A stretch of DNA of 64,000 nucleotides from CAZROT01 sp964601895 (GCA_964601895.1 CAZROT010000005.1:186001-250000), one strand, 5' to 3'. Positions 27,012 through 35,750 are shown, counted from the stretch's first letter. The notes: generated by a model not told the origin, from the sequence alone. Numbers and translations: made by a program.

Positions 27012-28177
27012 GACAAAGATTTCCGTACAGAGCTAATAACATGATCCTGCTCTTCATGCGATAGCGCAGCATGCATGGGTAAACTGATGGCACAGTCGTA
27101 ATAACGTTCAGCTTCAGGAAAATCACCTGCTGAAAATCCCAGACGGCGGTAATAGGGGTGGAGATGAACCGGAATATAGTGCACATTCACTTCGATGCTG
27201 GCAGCACGCAGCTCATCAAATATTTCCCTGCGCGTTTTACTGATTTTATCCTGCTGCAGGCGAATCACATACAGATGCCAAGCAGATTGAATATGGTCAT
27301 CTGCCACTGGCAGGGTGAGCGGCAGGTCAGAAAACGCTTCCTGATAGCACTCAACCCGTTCCCTGCGGCGTGCTAAAAATGCATCCAGGCGCATCAGCTG
27401 CGATAATCCCAGAGCAGCCTGAATATCAGTTAAACGATAATTAAAACCCAGCTCCTGCATCTGGTAATACCAGGGACCATGGCTGTCCTGATCCATTTTT
27501 TGTGCATCACGCATGACGCCATGGCTGCGCAAACTGCGCAGCTGCTGACTTAATCGTTCTGAATTAGTCAGTATGGCACCACCCTCTGCAGTAGTGATAA
27601 TTTTAACGGGATGAAAACTGAACACTGTCATGTCGGCAAAGACACCACAGCCCACAGGCTGCCCTTGATAGCTAGCGCCCAGTGCATGAGAGGCATCTTC
27701 AATGACAGTAAATTGATACTCTTCTGCCAGTGAGTGGATACCTTCCATTTCACACGAGCGGCCGGAAAATGCCACAGCAACTACGATTTTAGGCAACCTG
27801 TTGTCTTTCCTGGCCTGCTCCAATTTTTTCTTTAACTTGACAACATCCATATTTAATGTACGCACATCAATATCGACAAAATCAACATCTGCACCACAAT
27901 AGCGTGCGCAATTAGCAGAGGCGACAAAGGTATTCGGGCTGGTCCATAACCAGTCTCCTTCACTTAACCCTGCTGCCAGACAGGCCAAATGTAGCGCGGA
28001 GGTTGCACTGTTACAGGCAATGGCATGCTTTGCTGCACAGCGTGCTGAAAGGGCAGCCTCAAAATCAATTACTGCAGGCCCCTGAGTGAGAAAATCGGAT
28101 TGCAGAATAGCGACTACAGACGCAATATCCTCTTGCGAAATACTCTGACTCCCGTAGCGAATTAAGCCAGGCTTCAT
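27008..28177 (-). CDS. pseC: UDP-4-amino-4,6-dideoxy-AltNAc transaminase PseC
   Basis: 389 residues, a DegT/DnrJ/EryC1 PLP aminotransferase. It aminates the 4-keto product of PseB. The PLP lysine lies in VFSFHPVKIITTAEGGA; the cofactor phosphate site is NSATSALHLACLAAGL. The Asp that pairs with the PLP nitrogen is in VIEDASHALG. Start and stop overlap pseB and pseF by 4 bases each. Intact by all visible criteria. Uses glutamate as donor in characterised homologues. Confidence 0.95.
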   Translation of the reverse strand: MKPGLIRYGSQSISQEDIASVVAILQSDFLTQGPAVIDFEAALSARCAAKHAIACNSATSALHLACLAAGLSEGDWLWTSPNTFVASANCARYCGADVDFVDIDVRTLNMDVVKLKKKLEQARKDNRLPKIVVAVAFSGRSCEMEGIHSLAEEYQFTVIEDASHALGASYQGQPVGCGVFADMTVFSFHPVKIITTAEGGAILTNSERLSQQLRSLRSHGVMRDAQKMDQDSHGPWYYQMQELGFNYRLTDIQAALGLSQLMRLDAFLARRRERVECYQEAFSDLPLTLPVADDHIQSAWHLYVIRLQQDKISKTRREIFDELRAASIEVNVHYIPVHLHPYYRRLGFSAGDFPEAERYYDCAISLPMHAALSHEEQDHVISSVRKSLS

Positions 28178-29169
28178 AATGCAACCTGTTGCAGGTTACG
28201 TAGTTCTTCCACACCTAAAAAATGCGGATTACTGTCTGAGCTGTAATGAAATCCTTCCGTTACTAATTTTCCGCCTTCACCTGAAGCGTTGTGCGCATAA
28301 TCACGGGATATTGAAAACTGTGTGGCAGGTGCGATGACGTAATGATCATCAAACTCATAAGTATGGAAGCTGTTATCACTGGAAATCATGATTTCATGCA
28401 GTTTTTCTCCAGGTCGGATACCAATAATATGGTGATCCAACTCTGGCGCCATGGCACTGGCTACATCAACCATTCGGGCAGACGGTATTTTGGGTATAAA
28501 TAATTCTCCGCCCTGCATACGAGAAAAACTCTGTATAACAAAATTGACACCCTGTGTCAGGGTTATCCAGAAACGCGTCATACGCACATCAGTAATTGGC
28601 AGGCTTCTGGCCTGTTCACTGATAAGCTTTTTAAATAAAGGAATTACTGATCCACGTGAGCCCATGACATTGCCATACCTTACGACGGCAAAACGCGATG
28701 GATTTTTACCCACGATGTTATTGGCTGCAATGAATAATTTGTCAGATAACAGCTTGGTGGCGCCATACAAATTAACGGGATTAGCCGCCTTGTCGGTTGA
28801 AAGTGCAACGACTTTTTTTACATTATTTTCAATTGCAGCATGAATGACATTTTCTGCGCCCAGCACATTGGTGCGAATGCATTCCATTGGATTGTATTCA
28901 GCCGTTGGTACCTGCTTTAGCGCCGCTGCATGCACCACCAGATCCACACCACGCATGGCCCGACTTAACCTTTCTTCATCACGCACATCGCCCAGAAAAT
29001 AACGCATGGCAGGGCTGGAGAATTCCGCCTGCATTTCAAACTGCTTTAATTCATCACGGGAAAAAACGATCAGGCGCTCCGGTTGATACTGATTCAGCAG
29101 AGTACGAATAAAATGGCAACCAAACGAGCCTGTTCCCCCGGTAACTAAAATCGATTTGCCATTAAACAT
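28174..29169 (-). CDS. pseB: UDP-GlcNAc 4,6-dehydratase (5-inverting) PseB
   Basis: 331 residues, an extended SDR enzyme that starts the pathway from UDP-GlcNAc. The NAD(P)-binding motif is VTGGTGSFGCHF, and the catalytic region has ALSTDKAANPVNLYGATK with the YxxxK lysine. VVRYGNVMGSRGSVIP is the substrate-side signature of PseB/FlaA1. UDP-GlcNAc comes from GlmU, encoded in the same window. First gene of the tight pseBCFG run. Its 5' end and leader are duplicated about 1.2 kb upstream (30322-30377). Confidence 0.95.
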   Translation of the reverse strand: MFNGKSILVTGGTGSFGCHFIRTLLNQYQPERLIVFSRDELKQFEMQAEFSSPAMRYFLGDVRDEERLSRAMRGVDLVVHAAALKQVPTAEYNPMECIRTNVLGAENVIHAAIENNVKKVVALSTDKAANPVNLYGATKLLSDKLFIAANNIVGKNPSRFAVVRYGNVMGSRGSVIPLFKKLISEQARSLPITDVRMTRFWITLTQGVNFVIQSFSRMQGGELFIPKIPSARMVDVASAMAPELDHHIIGIRPGEKLHEIMISSDNSFHTYEFDDHYVIAPATQFSISRDYAHNASGEGGKLVTEGFHYSSDSNPHFLGVEELRNLQQVAL

Positions 29170-29326
29170 AATTAATTCATCATTTATTAACCATATTGAA
29201 AATTATGGCAGCGATACCAAGTAACTAAAATGATAATTAAAGCAGCTTATATCTGCTATTTCATTGAATGAGTCAGGAGATAAAACAAGGCATGATCGGC
29301 TTAATCACACAACGCAGAAGCAAGTA
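29112..29326. repeat. Direct repeat A, copy 1 (pseB 5' end, spacer and methyltransferase 3' end)
   Basis: This ~215-base stretch matches 30322-30524 with scattered differences and two small indels. It covers the first ~19 codons of pseB, the intergenic spacer and the last ~8 codons of the 308-residue methyltransferase. The left edge starts at aatggcaaccaaacgagcc and the right edge ends at agaagcaagta in both copies. Copy 1 is the functional one, because pseB and the methyltransferase are open through it. Confidence 0.93.
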
Positions 29327-30227
29327 TGGCAGCATTTGATCTTAATATGGGTATTGATTTCAGAATGGGGAAACACAGTCCGGTTTCTTTTGAAAAATAG
29401 AATTCATCAATTTTTTCTAATGGCTTATTAGTTCCTGGTACCGAAAAGATACCGTTTCTATTTACGTTAATATTAAATTTTTCAGTTTGTAAAAGTTGGG
29501 GGGGGGTAATAACAAAGCAAACTGTTGGATTAAGTGGATTGCCTGTATTTTGTATTCTTATTTTATCAAGAAGCTTACCGCCCAGCTTTTGAACTACCCC
29601 ATCCATATTTTTTATATAACCAAGTCTGTCCATCCGCTGTTTACCTTCTTCCGTGTTTATTTCATAACAAGGCTCAAAAAGAACCAGCTTATTAAGAATT
29701 ATTCTAAATAACTCAGACAGTAACTCGCTTAATTTTCCTCCGTTAGGCTCCAGGGCATGGCTTGATATGGTGATGTTGACTGACTTATCCATGCAGGGTA
29801 TTTCGCCAATGTCGCCTGCAAATAGTGTAAGTTTTTGAAAATCACTGTGCATTACTCTCTTAGCGTAAGAAAATCCCTTGTATAATCGTGACCAGCTAAT
29901 GTCAAATGCAAAGATATTTTGTGGTTTATGCTTAAGCTGTTGGATAAGGAGGCTCAGTGTTGTACATTCTCCCGTGCCGATGTCCAGAATGGAATCGTGC
30001 TGGCTGATATGATCATTGAGAATAGCAGCTAGTTCAGTTGAGTATAAAAAGCCTTGGGTTGGATTCTTTTCAAGCTGATTAATGTAAGTTCCTGCCTGTA
30101 AATCGTAGGCAACTTCAATAATTTCAGCTGTATTATTTGCAATATTCTTCTGCTGACGCAGCAACTCTGTGATATTCTTACCTTCTGAATACGCCTGTTT
30201 TGCTGACATAATATCAAAATATTTCAA
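29301..30227 (-). CDS. SAM-dependent methyltransferase between duplicated pseB leaders
   Basis: 308 residues. Residues ~60-200 form a class I methyltransferase with motif I as ILDIGTGECTTLSLL, then IFAFDISWSRL as the ribose-binding acid region and ISSHALEPNGGK after beta-4. The C-terminal ~70 residues (SVPGTNKPLEKIDEFYFSKE) look like a separate small domain without recognised homologues. The last 8 codons and the 3' spacer are repeated at 30499-30524, where they read LASRLND then stop, so a second, diverged copy of this gene once existed upstream. Its product probably modifies a sugar or peptide of the Pse pathway. Confidence 0.75.
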   Translation of the reverse strand: MKYFDIMSAKQAYSEGKNITELLRQQKNIANNTAEIIEVAYDLQAGTYINQLEKNPTQGFLYSTELAAILNDHISQHDSILDIGTGECTTLSLLIQQLKHKPQNIFAFDISWSRLYKGFSYAKRVMHSDFQKLTLFAGDIGEIPCMDKSVNITISSHALEPNGGKLSELLSELFRIILNKLVLFEPCYEINTEEGKQRMDRLGYIKNMDGVVQKLGGKLLDKIRIQNTGNPLNPTVCFVITPPQLLQTEKFNINVNRNGIFSVPGTNKPLEKIDEFYFSKETGLCFPILKSIPILRSNAAILASALCD

Positions 30228-30321
30228 TTTTTTTATCCATTCTAGTTATTTACTGTTTGCAGGGTGGCACCATAATATATCCTGAAACAAAAACCTGTCC
30301 CTCTTCAGCAGAATATAAATG

Positions 30322-30524
30322 AATGGCAACCAAACGAGCCTGTTCCCCGGTAACTAAAATCGATTTGCCATTAAACATAATTAATTCATCATACTGAAAA
30401 TTATGGCAGTGATGCCAGATAGCCAAAATGATAATTAAAGCAGGTAATATCTGCTATTTCATTGAATGAGTCTGGAGATAAAATAAGACATGATCAGCTT
30501 AATCATTCAGCCTAGAAGCAAGTA
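30322..30524. repeat. Direct repeat A, copy 2 (vestigial pseB start and methyltransferase end)
   Basis: A ~203-base relic of 29112-29326. The pseB part has lost one C from a C5 run and ends after ~18 codons. The methyltransferase part ends in LASRLND-stop instead of LASALCD-stop. An intervening segment of ~10-12 bases is missing. The two copies flank one complete methyltransferase gene, as left by a tandem duplication (or recombination between related cassettes) followed by loss of most of one unit. Confidence 0.9.
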
Positions 30525-30569
30525 GTTATATTTTATTTTAGTAAAGTCATTCTCTTCCCGAAAAAATAC

Positions 30570-31685
30570 CTAGTTATCATTTGCCATAAATGACTCTGCT
30601 GTATTTAAAGCTTCTTCAATTGTCACGTGCATATCAAGGTAGCGATAGGTTCCAAGCCTTCCCACAAAAGTCATATTCTTTTCTAAACGCGCATGATCAA
30701 TATATTGATTTAAGCTGTGTTTATCATTAGCCAGACGAACCGGATAATAGGGAATATCATCAGGTTCACAAAAACGACTGAATTCTTTATATATTACTGT
30801 TTTATTATGATTTTCCCATGGGGAAAAGTGCTTGTGTTCCGATATCCTTGTAAAAGGTATTTGCTGATCCACATAATTAATAACAGGATTTCCCTGATAA
30901 TCACCATCATGAATTTCTTTAACAAAATCCAGCGTTCGGTAATTTAATCTACCAAAACGATAATCATACCATGAATCTAACGGACCACTGTTAAATATAT
31001 GATAATATCCATTCACGTGTTCTTTCATAAATTTAAAATTTAAATTAACAGCTATATTTTTGTGATCCAGCATTTTTTCAAAAATATACGTATAACCATT
31101 TTCAGGCATACCCTGATAATGGCTATTGTAGTAATTATCATTATAATTAAATCGAACGGGAAGACGCTGTAAAATGCTTGCAGGCAACTCTGTTGGCTTT
31201 AAGCCCCATTGTTTTATGGTATAGCCTTTAAAAAAAACATCATAAAGATCTTTACCGATAAATTTAAGTGCCTGCTCCTCAAAATTAGCTGGCTCATTAA
31301 TTGTTTTATCTGACAGATTTTTTACAAAAATCTCTGCCTGATCAGGTGAGAAATTTTTGCTAAAAAACTGATTTATTGTATGTAGATTAATGGGAAAAGA
31401 ATAAACGCATTCTCCACTTACTGCTTTTACTCTATTAACAAACGGCAGCATTTCATCAAACTGGTTAATAAATTTCCACACAGTTTCATTAGAAGTATGA
31501 AAAATATGTGGTCCGTATACATGCAGCATAATATTGCTTTCACTATCGCGCTCAGTATGGCAGTTTCCCCCAATATGATTACGCGCATCAAAAATATCTA
31601 TTCTGTATCCTGCCTGTGCCAGCCTGTAAGCAATTACAGCACCAGAAAATCCTGCTCCTATAATAGCAATTTTTTTATTATTCAT
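30570..31685 (-). CDS. glf: UDP-galactopyranose mutase
   Basis: About 371 residues from the ATG at 31685 (MNNKKIAIIGAGFSGAVIAY); the frame is open 5 codons further to 31700. This flavoenzyme interconverts UDP-Galp and UDP-Galf. The FAD motif GAGFSGAV is followed by DARNHIGGN, and the UDP-Gal-site residues occur in KQWGLKPTELPASILQRLP and RLGTYRYLDM. Its presence implies Galf in the glycan made by this island. It lies on the same strand as the pse genes, with 45 bases between its stop and repeat A copy 2. Confidence 0.95.
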   Translation of the reverse strand: MNNKKIAIIGAGFSGAVIAYRLAQAGYRIDIFDARNHIGGNCHTERDSESNIMLHVYGPHIFHTSNETVWKFINQFDEMLPFVNRVKAVSGECVYSFPINLHTINQFFSKNFSPDQAEIFVKNLSDKTINEPANFEEQALKFIGKDLYDVFFKGYTIKQWGLKPTELPASILQRLPVRFNYNDNYYNSHYQGMPENGYTYIFEKMLDHKNIAVNLNFKFMKEHVNGYYHIFNSGPLDSWYDYRFGRLNYRTLDFVKEIHDGDYQGNPVINYVDQQIPFTRISEHKHFSPWENHNKTVIYKEFSRFCEPDDIPYYPVRLANDKHSLNQYIDHARLEKNMTFVGRLGTYRYLDMHVTIEEALNTAESFMANDN

Positions 31686-32010
31686 ATTAATATCCATCAC
31701 AATAAAAATTTAGTAGCCTGAATTTAATTTCAATATGTTACTTTCATACTCTCATGAAAACTGACTTAATATTATTTTATGATTGCATTTAATTATATTA
31801 TTAAATACACTAACTATATTGATGATATCGTTAACCAGTAGTTTTAAATTGATATAATTTTTATTTTTTATAAAGAACTAATAAATTTATCTAATAATAA
31901 AATTTCTAATCACTGCCAGAAAGCCAGTGATTAAAACATTTTTTAATAAACATATCTTTAATAAAACCTTTTACTATTTTCATTTTGTTTACTTAACTAA
32001 AATGAATAAG
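31686..32010. other. Very AT-rich gap between glf and the TylF-like methyltransferase
   Basis: About 325 bases, over 80% A+T by eye. A short inverted repeat lies at about 31911-31931 (cactgccagaaagccagtg). No open frame is convincing. Confidence 0.4.
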
Positions 32011-32703
32011 TTATATAATACGTATTGATACTTGCTGGTGATTATTCACAAAACCAAGGTATTCATAAGATATGTCATATTGATTACAAAATTGCTTCCA
32101 GGCAAGAAATTCATGTTGCTGCCAGCCCGGATAATTAAAATACTCATCAAAACAAATAACACTCCCAGGTTTCAAATATTGCCCGCAATTTTCAAAAATC
32201 GTACGGGTACTACTATAAAGATCACAATCAACATGAATAAAGGCTATGTTGCTATTCTGATTTTTTATAAACTGTGGGAGTGTATCCTCATAAAGGCCCA
32301 CAATCAGCTCGCAATTATCACGCACTGGAGGAGGCTCTACCATACTAAATGTGCCTTTTTCGAAACCTGTTCGCCATGTCTCTGGTAAACCTGAAAATAC
32401 ATCGAATCCATAAATTTTCTTATTATTTTTCAAACCTGCTATGTGATTAATAGTACGTCCGGAAGCAACTCCAAACTCAAGATATAAACCTTCAGCTTCT
32501 ACATGATTAAGAGCAAAAGCTAATTGATCGAGATCATTATTAAAACTTGCAGCTTTAAGCATATTTTGTTGATAGTAACGCGCTGATTCAAATGCTGCAT
32601 CAATTTCTGCAAAATGCAGTATATCAAGAATACCACCAGTTTTTTTAAATACTGAATATTGGATAAGTTTAATAAAATCCATTTGATCTACGCTAAGTGT
32701 CAT
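32011..32703 (-). CDS. TylF/macrocin-O-methyltransferase-like SAM methyltransferase
   Basis: 230 residues. The pattern GLYLEFGVASGRTINHIA (motif I), IYGFDVFSGLPETW (motif II) and IAFIHVDCDLYSSTRTIFE (metal-binding HVDCDLY) is characteristic of TylF-type class I methyltransferases that O-methylate sugars. The Asp pair in the HVDCD segment should bind Mg2+. It is AT-rich, like the rest of the distal island. In this context it most probably methylates a hydroxyl of the surface glycan. Confidence 0.83.
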   Translation of the reverse strand: MTLSVDQMDFIKLIQYSVFKKTGGILDILHFAEIDAAFESARYYQQNMLKAASFNNDLDQLAFALNHVEAEGLYLEFGVASGRTINHIAGLKNNKKIYGFDVFSGLPETWRTGFEKGTFSMVEPPPVRDNCELIVGLYEDTLPQFIKNQNSNIAFIHVDCDLYSSTRTIFENCGQYLKPGSVICFDEYFNYPGWQQHEFLAWKQFCNQYDISYEYLGFVNNHQQVSIRII

Positions 32704-32741
32704 ATGATATATCTTTCCTTATTTTATATAAATACTTAAAT

Positions 32742-33980
32742 TCAAGCCAATTGTTCATACATTTTCAATATTTTTTCAGTATTTAGTATTTCATCTTGTT
32801 TGTAAAATGATAAATGAGAAACCAAAAATTGGTTATAGATATATTTATCAAAATAAAAAAATGAAGGAATTAATACTGAAATAATTTGCTCATCATCAAG
32901 TGATTTTGTTGCAAGATACATTATATTTATCATTAACATAACTTCATATTTAAATCCTATAAAATTTATAGAAAATCTATCATTACGTGGTAGTTTTGTT
33001 AGCATTGGCTGAAATGTGGCTTTATTCAAGATTTGCTGTATATTAGATACAAAGTAATTATGTAGTTTTTCGCATAAATCTGCATTACCCCATAGTTCAC
33101 CACAAAATCCATTTGCAGGATATTCAAAATTAAACTCACTGTATGGTAATAATTCATTTTTTAATTGATAATAGGCACAAACCCCATTATTAATAATATT
33201 CGCAGATATAATTTTCAATTTATCAGATTTCTCAATTTCATTCACGAATAAATCAAAAGAATTTGTATCACAGAAAATTATATCATCATCTAATTTAATA
33301 AAGCATGTATTAAAATATAAAGAATCTGAATAAAAAGAATACGCTAACCTGAATCCTTCATAACTTTTCAAACCCGTAGTAAATAAATAAATACCATTAT
33401 CTTCCTGAAAACGTGTCCATTTTCCTGTAGAGCCATATCCAGTATGTACCATTACTTTATTAATTAATGAAGCATTCGTTTTAATCGAAAAGATAGAAGA
33501 TTGATTAAAATCAATTTTTATTAAACCATCGTTCAATTCAATTAGTATTTCATTTTTTCCATAGCTATTTAAAATCATACTACTTTCTGCAACAGGAGGT
33601 GAATGAGGAATATATTTCCCATCTGTGAAAATCCGTTGAAGTGATTTTGTATTAGAATATGCACCAAAAACAGCCTCAATAATATTACCGTCATTCATTT
33701 CCAGCAATACATGAGCATCATTGTGAGCTTCAACATTAAAATTAATTTTATTTGTTATATTTTCTGAAGTTAATATATACTCAATGGAATCTGAACGTGT
33801 AATGATAACTTCGTTACTGGAAAATGTTGTTCTTAACCATTTATCATCACTTTCTTTCTTTGAAAAATTCCATATATGCCATTCGTCTATTGCTCCTTTT
33901 TTAAGCAACTGATTCATGAAGTTTATTTGATTTTTCATTACTAACTGACGACCAGCAAAAGTAAAGGCTATTTTTTTCAT
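32742..33980 (-). CDS. Putative glycosyltransferase with an inserted farnesoic-acid-O-methyltransferase-like (PF12248-type) domain
   Basis: 412 residues. The start (KKIAFTFAGRQLVMKNQINF) and the later FIKLDDDIIFCDTNSF (a DxD-type metal motif near residue 225) suggest a glycosyltransferase split by an insertion. Between them, at ~75-205, is a beta-rich segment: FNVEAHNDAHVLLE, then EAVFGAYSNTKSLQR, then IDFNQSSIFSIKT. It resembles the lectin-like Methyltransf_FA domain (the 'DAHV...GxxNTKS' pattern). This would make a carbohydrate-binding module embedded in a transferase. No signal peptide or membrane helix. Strongly AT-rich. It is the first gene of the island's minus-strand run that is intact. 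Assignment is tentative. Confidence 0.6.
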   Translation of the reverse strand: MKKIAFTFAGRQLVMKNQINFMNQLLKKGAIDEWHIWNFSKKESDDKWLRTTFSSNEVIITRSDSIEYILTSENITNKINFNVEAHNDAHVLLEMNDGNIIEAVFGAYSNTKSLQRIFTDGKYIPHSPPVAESSMILNSYGKNEILIELNDGLIKIDFNQSSIFSIKTNASLINKVMVHTGYGSTGKWTRFQEDNGIYLFTTGLKSYEGFRLAYSFYSDSLYFNTCFIKLDDDIIFCDTNSFDLFVNEIEKSDKLKIISANIINNGVCAYYQLKNELLPYSEFNFEYPANGFCGELWGNADLCEKLHNYFVSNIQQILNKATFQPMLTKLPRNDRFSINFIGFKYEVMLMINIMYLATKSLDDEQIISVLIPSFFYFDKYIYNQFLVSHLSFYKQDEILNTEKILKMYEQLA

Positions 33981-34212
33981 TTCAGAAAATTTTATTTAAT
34001 ATATATTAAAAGTTGTAATTGAACTTTAATGTATAATAAAATTACTATAGAATACATAGCATTAACGACTTTTAAGTTATAACAATTTATTATAAAAAGT
34101 CATATGATGATATATACAACTGACTTATTTATAAATTTACTTATAAGATTGTATAAAAACTTTCCGAATCTGTTTTCCCTGTAACCATTTACGCTCAAAC
34201 AGGCTGAATAAT

Positions 34213-34377
34213 TCATGCTAGATCAGCAAACGTATTCACCGCACCATCATCAATAATCACCAGCTCGCGCAGGGAAGGAGCATAATCCTGGCGGCGGAAC
34301 TCGATAACCAGCGCTGAAAGCTCCTTTTGCGTTCCGGGTGCAATACACAGGCAGGTCAGAAAAGGGGAATCATGCAT
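34213..34377 (-). pseudogene. N-terminal fragment of a family 2 glycosyltransferase
   Basis: On the minus strand, ATG at 34377 gives FLTCLCIAPGTQKELSALV followed by LRELVIIDDGA and then a TGA stop at 34213. This is the first ~45 residues of a GT-A family 2 glycosyltransferase (LTCL...RELVIIDDG nucleotide-binding start), cut short before the DxD motif. The DNA is less AT-rich than its surroundings. It probably marks a deleted gene at the proximal end of the island. Confidence 0.75.
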
Positions 34378-34781
34378 GATGGTGTTATGGCTTATTCAAA
34401 TAGTTTTATTAAAAACTAAATAAGCGATGAGCAATAAACAATAGCTATTTTCTTAAGTTAAGAAGAATTAATAACCCGTTCCAATTAAGTGCCTGTTACG
34501 TTCAGCAGGAAATGATTTTTCTGCCATTCCAGGCACAGTAATTTTATCTATGAATAAAGATACCGCCATGCAAGAAGATAGAAAATTTCATTTATATCGT
34601 TCACTAAAGGGAAGTTCAACTATGTTTGGCTTTCAATGGATTGCCCTGAAAGCCGAAGCCTTCACGCGATTTTTTGGCACCCCTGCTTTTCTTGTCAGGC
34701 AGAGCGTATCGAAACACTCACAGCTCGCTTAGTGGAGACCACTGAAAATAGTCAATCAGAATAATAACCAGGAACACAGCA
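34378..34781. other. Island boundary region without a recognised gene
   Basis: About 400 bases. It contains an imperfect inverted repeat at 34488-34536 with outer arms GTGCCTG/CAGGCAC and inner GCAG/CTGC, which could fold into a long hairpin. A 60-codon plus-strand frame at 34550-34732 has no homology I recognise. No function is assigned. Confidence 0.4.
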
Positions 34782-35207
34782 TCAGGGAGTTTGATGCTTC
34801 GACGAAATCGTTACGAGATGCAATCCAGGAAGATCGGAGAAATCTCTGGCGTTGAGTGTCAGCAGCGCGTATCCGTTCTCGATAGCCTGTGCAGCTATCC
34901 ACAAATCGTTGTAACGCGGTCTTGGAAATCTACCTGCCAGCCTGACGGCAGCCGCAAGTAAGCCAAACGCAGCAGCCGTATACCTCGAAACTTCCAATAC
35001 CGGACGACTCTCTACCTGGCGTAACCAGGCGGATCGCATTGCACGCTCGGCTGGGTCAGTGCATGCCTCCACACCAAAGCTGAGCTCTCCAAGGGAGATA
35101 ACTGAAGTGAATACAGGCACGTCACCTGCCGCAGTAGTAACGACTTCACGATCTATTTGTCCACAGGCAAGTCCCACCCAGATACAGCTGTCGAAGATCA
35201 TGCCCAC
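34782..35207 (-). CDS. vapC: VapC-like PIN-domain ribonuclease toxin
   Basis: 141 residues with a PIN-domain arrangement: acidic residues in MIFDSCIWVGL, SVISLGELSFGVE, RPRYNDLWIAAQA and LTLNARDFSDL. Together these form the expected four-carboxylate Mg2+ site. It would cleave RNA when freed from its antitoxin. The G+C content is clearly higher than that of the neighbouring island, so it was probably transferred from elsewhere. It overlaps the antitoxin gene by 10 bases, the normal coupling. No damage is visible, making this the only apparently complete toxin-antitoxin pair in the window. Confidence 0.9.
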   Translation of the reverse strand: MGMIFDSCIWVGLACGQIDREVVTTAAGDVPVFTSVISLGELSFGVEACTDPAERAMRSAWLRQVESRPVLEVSRYTAAAFGLLAAAVRLAGRFPRPRYNDLWIAAQAIENGYALLTLNARDFSDLPGLHLVTISSKHQTP

Positions 35208-35455
35208 GGGTCACGCACCATTTCGTCAAAGCCTTCCCTGCTATCTTTGAGCCAGGCGGCGGCTTGTTCTGACGTAAGCACAGGAAATCTGAGCCCGGTA
35301 AGCGCCTGGTGTGCTGTCATGGCTCGTTCCGGCGGTACAATTTTGGCAATCATTATGTGATTACGCTTGACAACCATGGTCTCTCCGCGACTGGCAACCT
35401 TATCAAGTATCTCGCGGGTATTCCTGGCTAAATCAGTAGCACTAATTGTTTGCAT
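35198..35455 (-). CDS. vapB: Phd/YefM-type antitoxin of the vapC locus
   Basis: 85 residues starting MQTISATDLARNTREILDKV, a typical Phd/YefM-family N-terminus (SATDLARN...ILD), followed by GETMVVKRNHIMIAKIVP. The C-terminal half (DSREGFDEMVRDPWA) is the toxin-binding tail. First gene of the two-gene operon. An AT-rich region follows upstream (tatgtatcaatacata near 35477-35492, an inverted repeat) and may be its operator. Confidence 0.87.
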   Translation of the reverse strand: MQTISATDLARNTREILDKVASRGETMVVKRNHIMIAKIVPPERAMTAHQALTGLRFPVLTSEQAAAWLKDSREGFDEMVRDPWA

Positions 35456-35519
35456 TGCCTCACCTTTTGTATTTTATGTATCAATACATATTATACATTT
35501 TAATCACATTAATTTCCAG

Positions 35520-35750
35520 TTACTGGCAGGTACCGTCGGTTGACATCTCTCCCGCCCTGAATGGCGAGGATTTCTGCTATGTCGAGACCAGAGTCTGAAT
35601 CATTTCGGTGGATTGCTGCTTTTAACGGACGGCCTGACTGCACCGTTCCTCCACAGGCAAACGCGGCATGCCGTGGCCGCTAAAATGTTACGAGCACCGT
35701 TTACATAGGCATTCGCTGTATATCCGCATACCGGCCTCATAGCGTATTCA
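35520..35750 (-). mobile_element. IS200/IS605-family tnpB C-terminal remnant with right-end DNA
   Basis: On the minus strand CGYTANAYVNGARNILAA (from about 35742) is the second half of the TnpB zinc ribbon. After a one-base frame change comes ACGGTVQSGRPLK, the standard TnpB/IS1341-type C-terminus. Then follows right-end DNA including cgccattcagggcgggag, which can form a stem-loop. The rest of the element is missing. It directly abuts the start of a yoeB gene, so the element (or its deletion derivative) inserted in that toxin. In complete elements this 3' region also encodes the omega (guide) RNA. Confidence 0.82.

Noticed and set aside
34550..34732. 60-residue plus-strand frame between the GT2 remnant and vapC
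   Set aside because: It has no family I recognise and no ribosome binding site; it lies in a junction region full of fragments. It could be a remnant, but I cannot support it.
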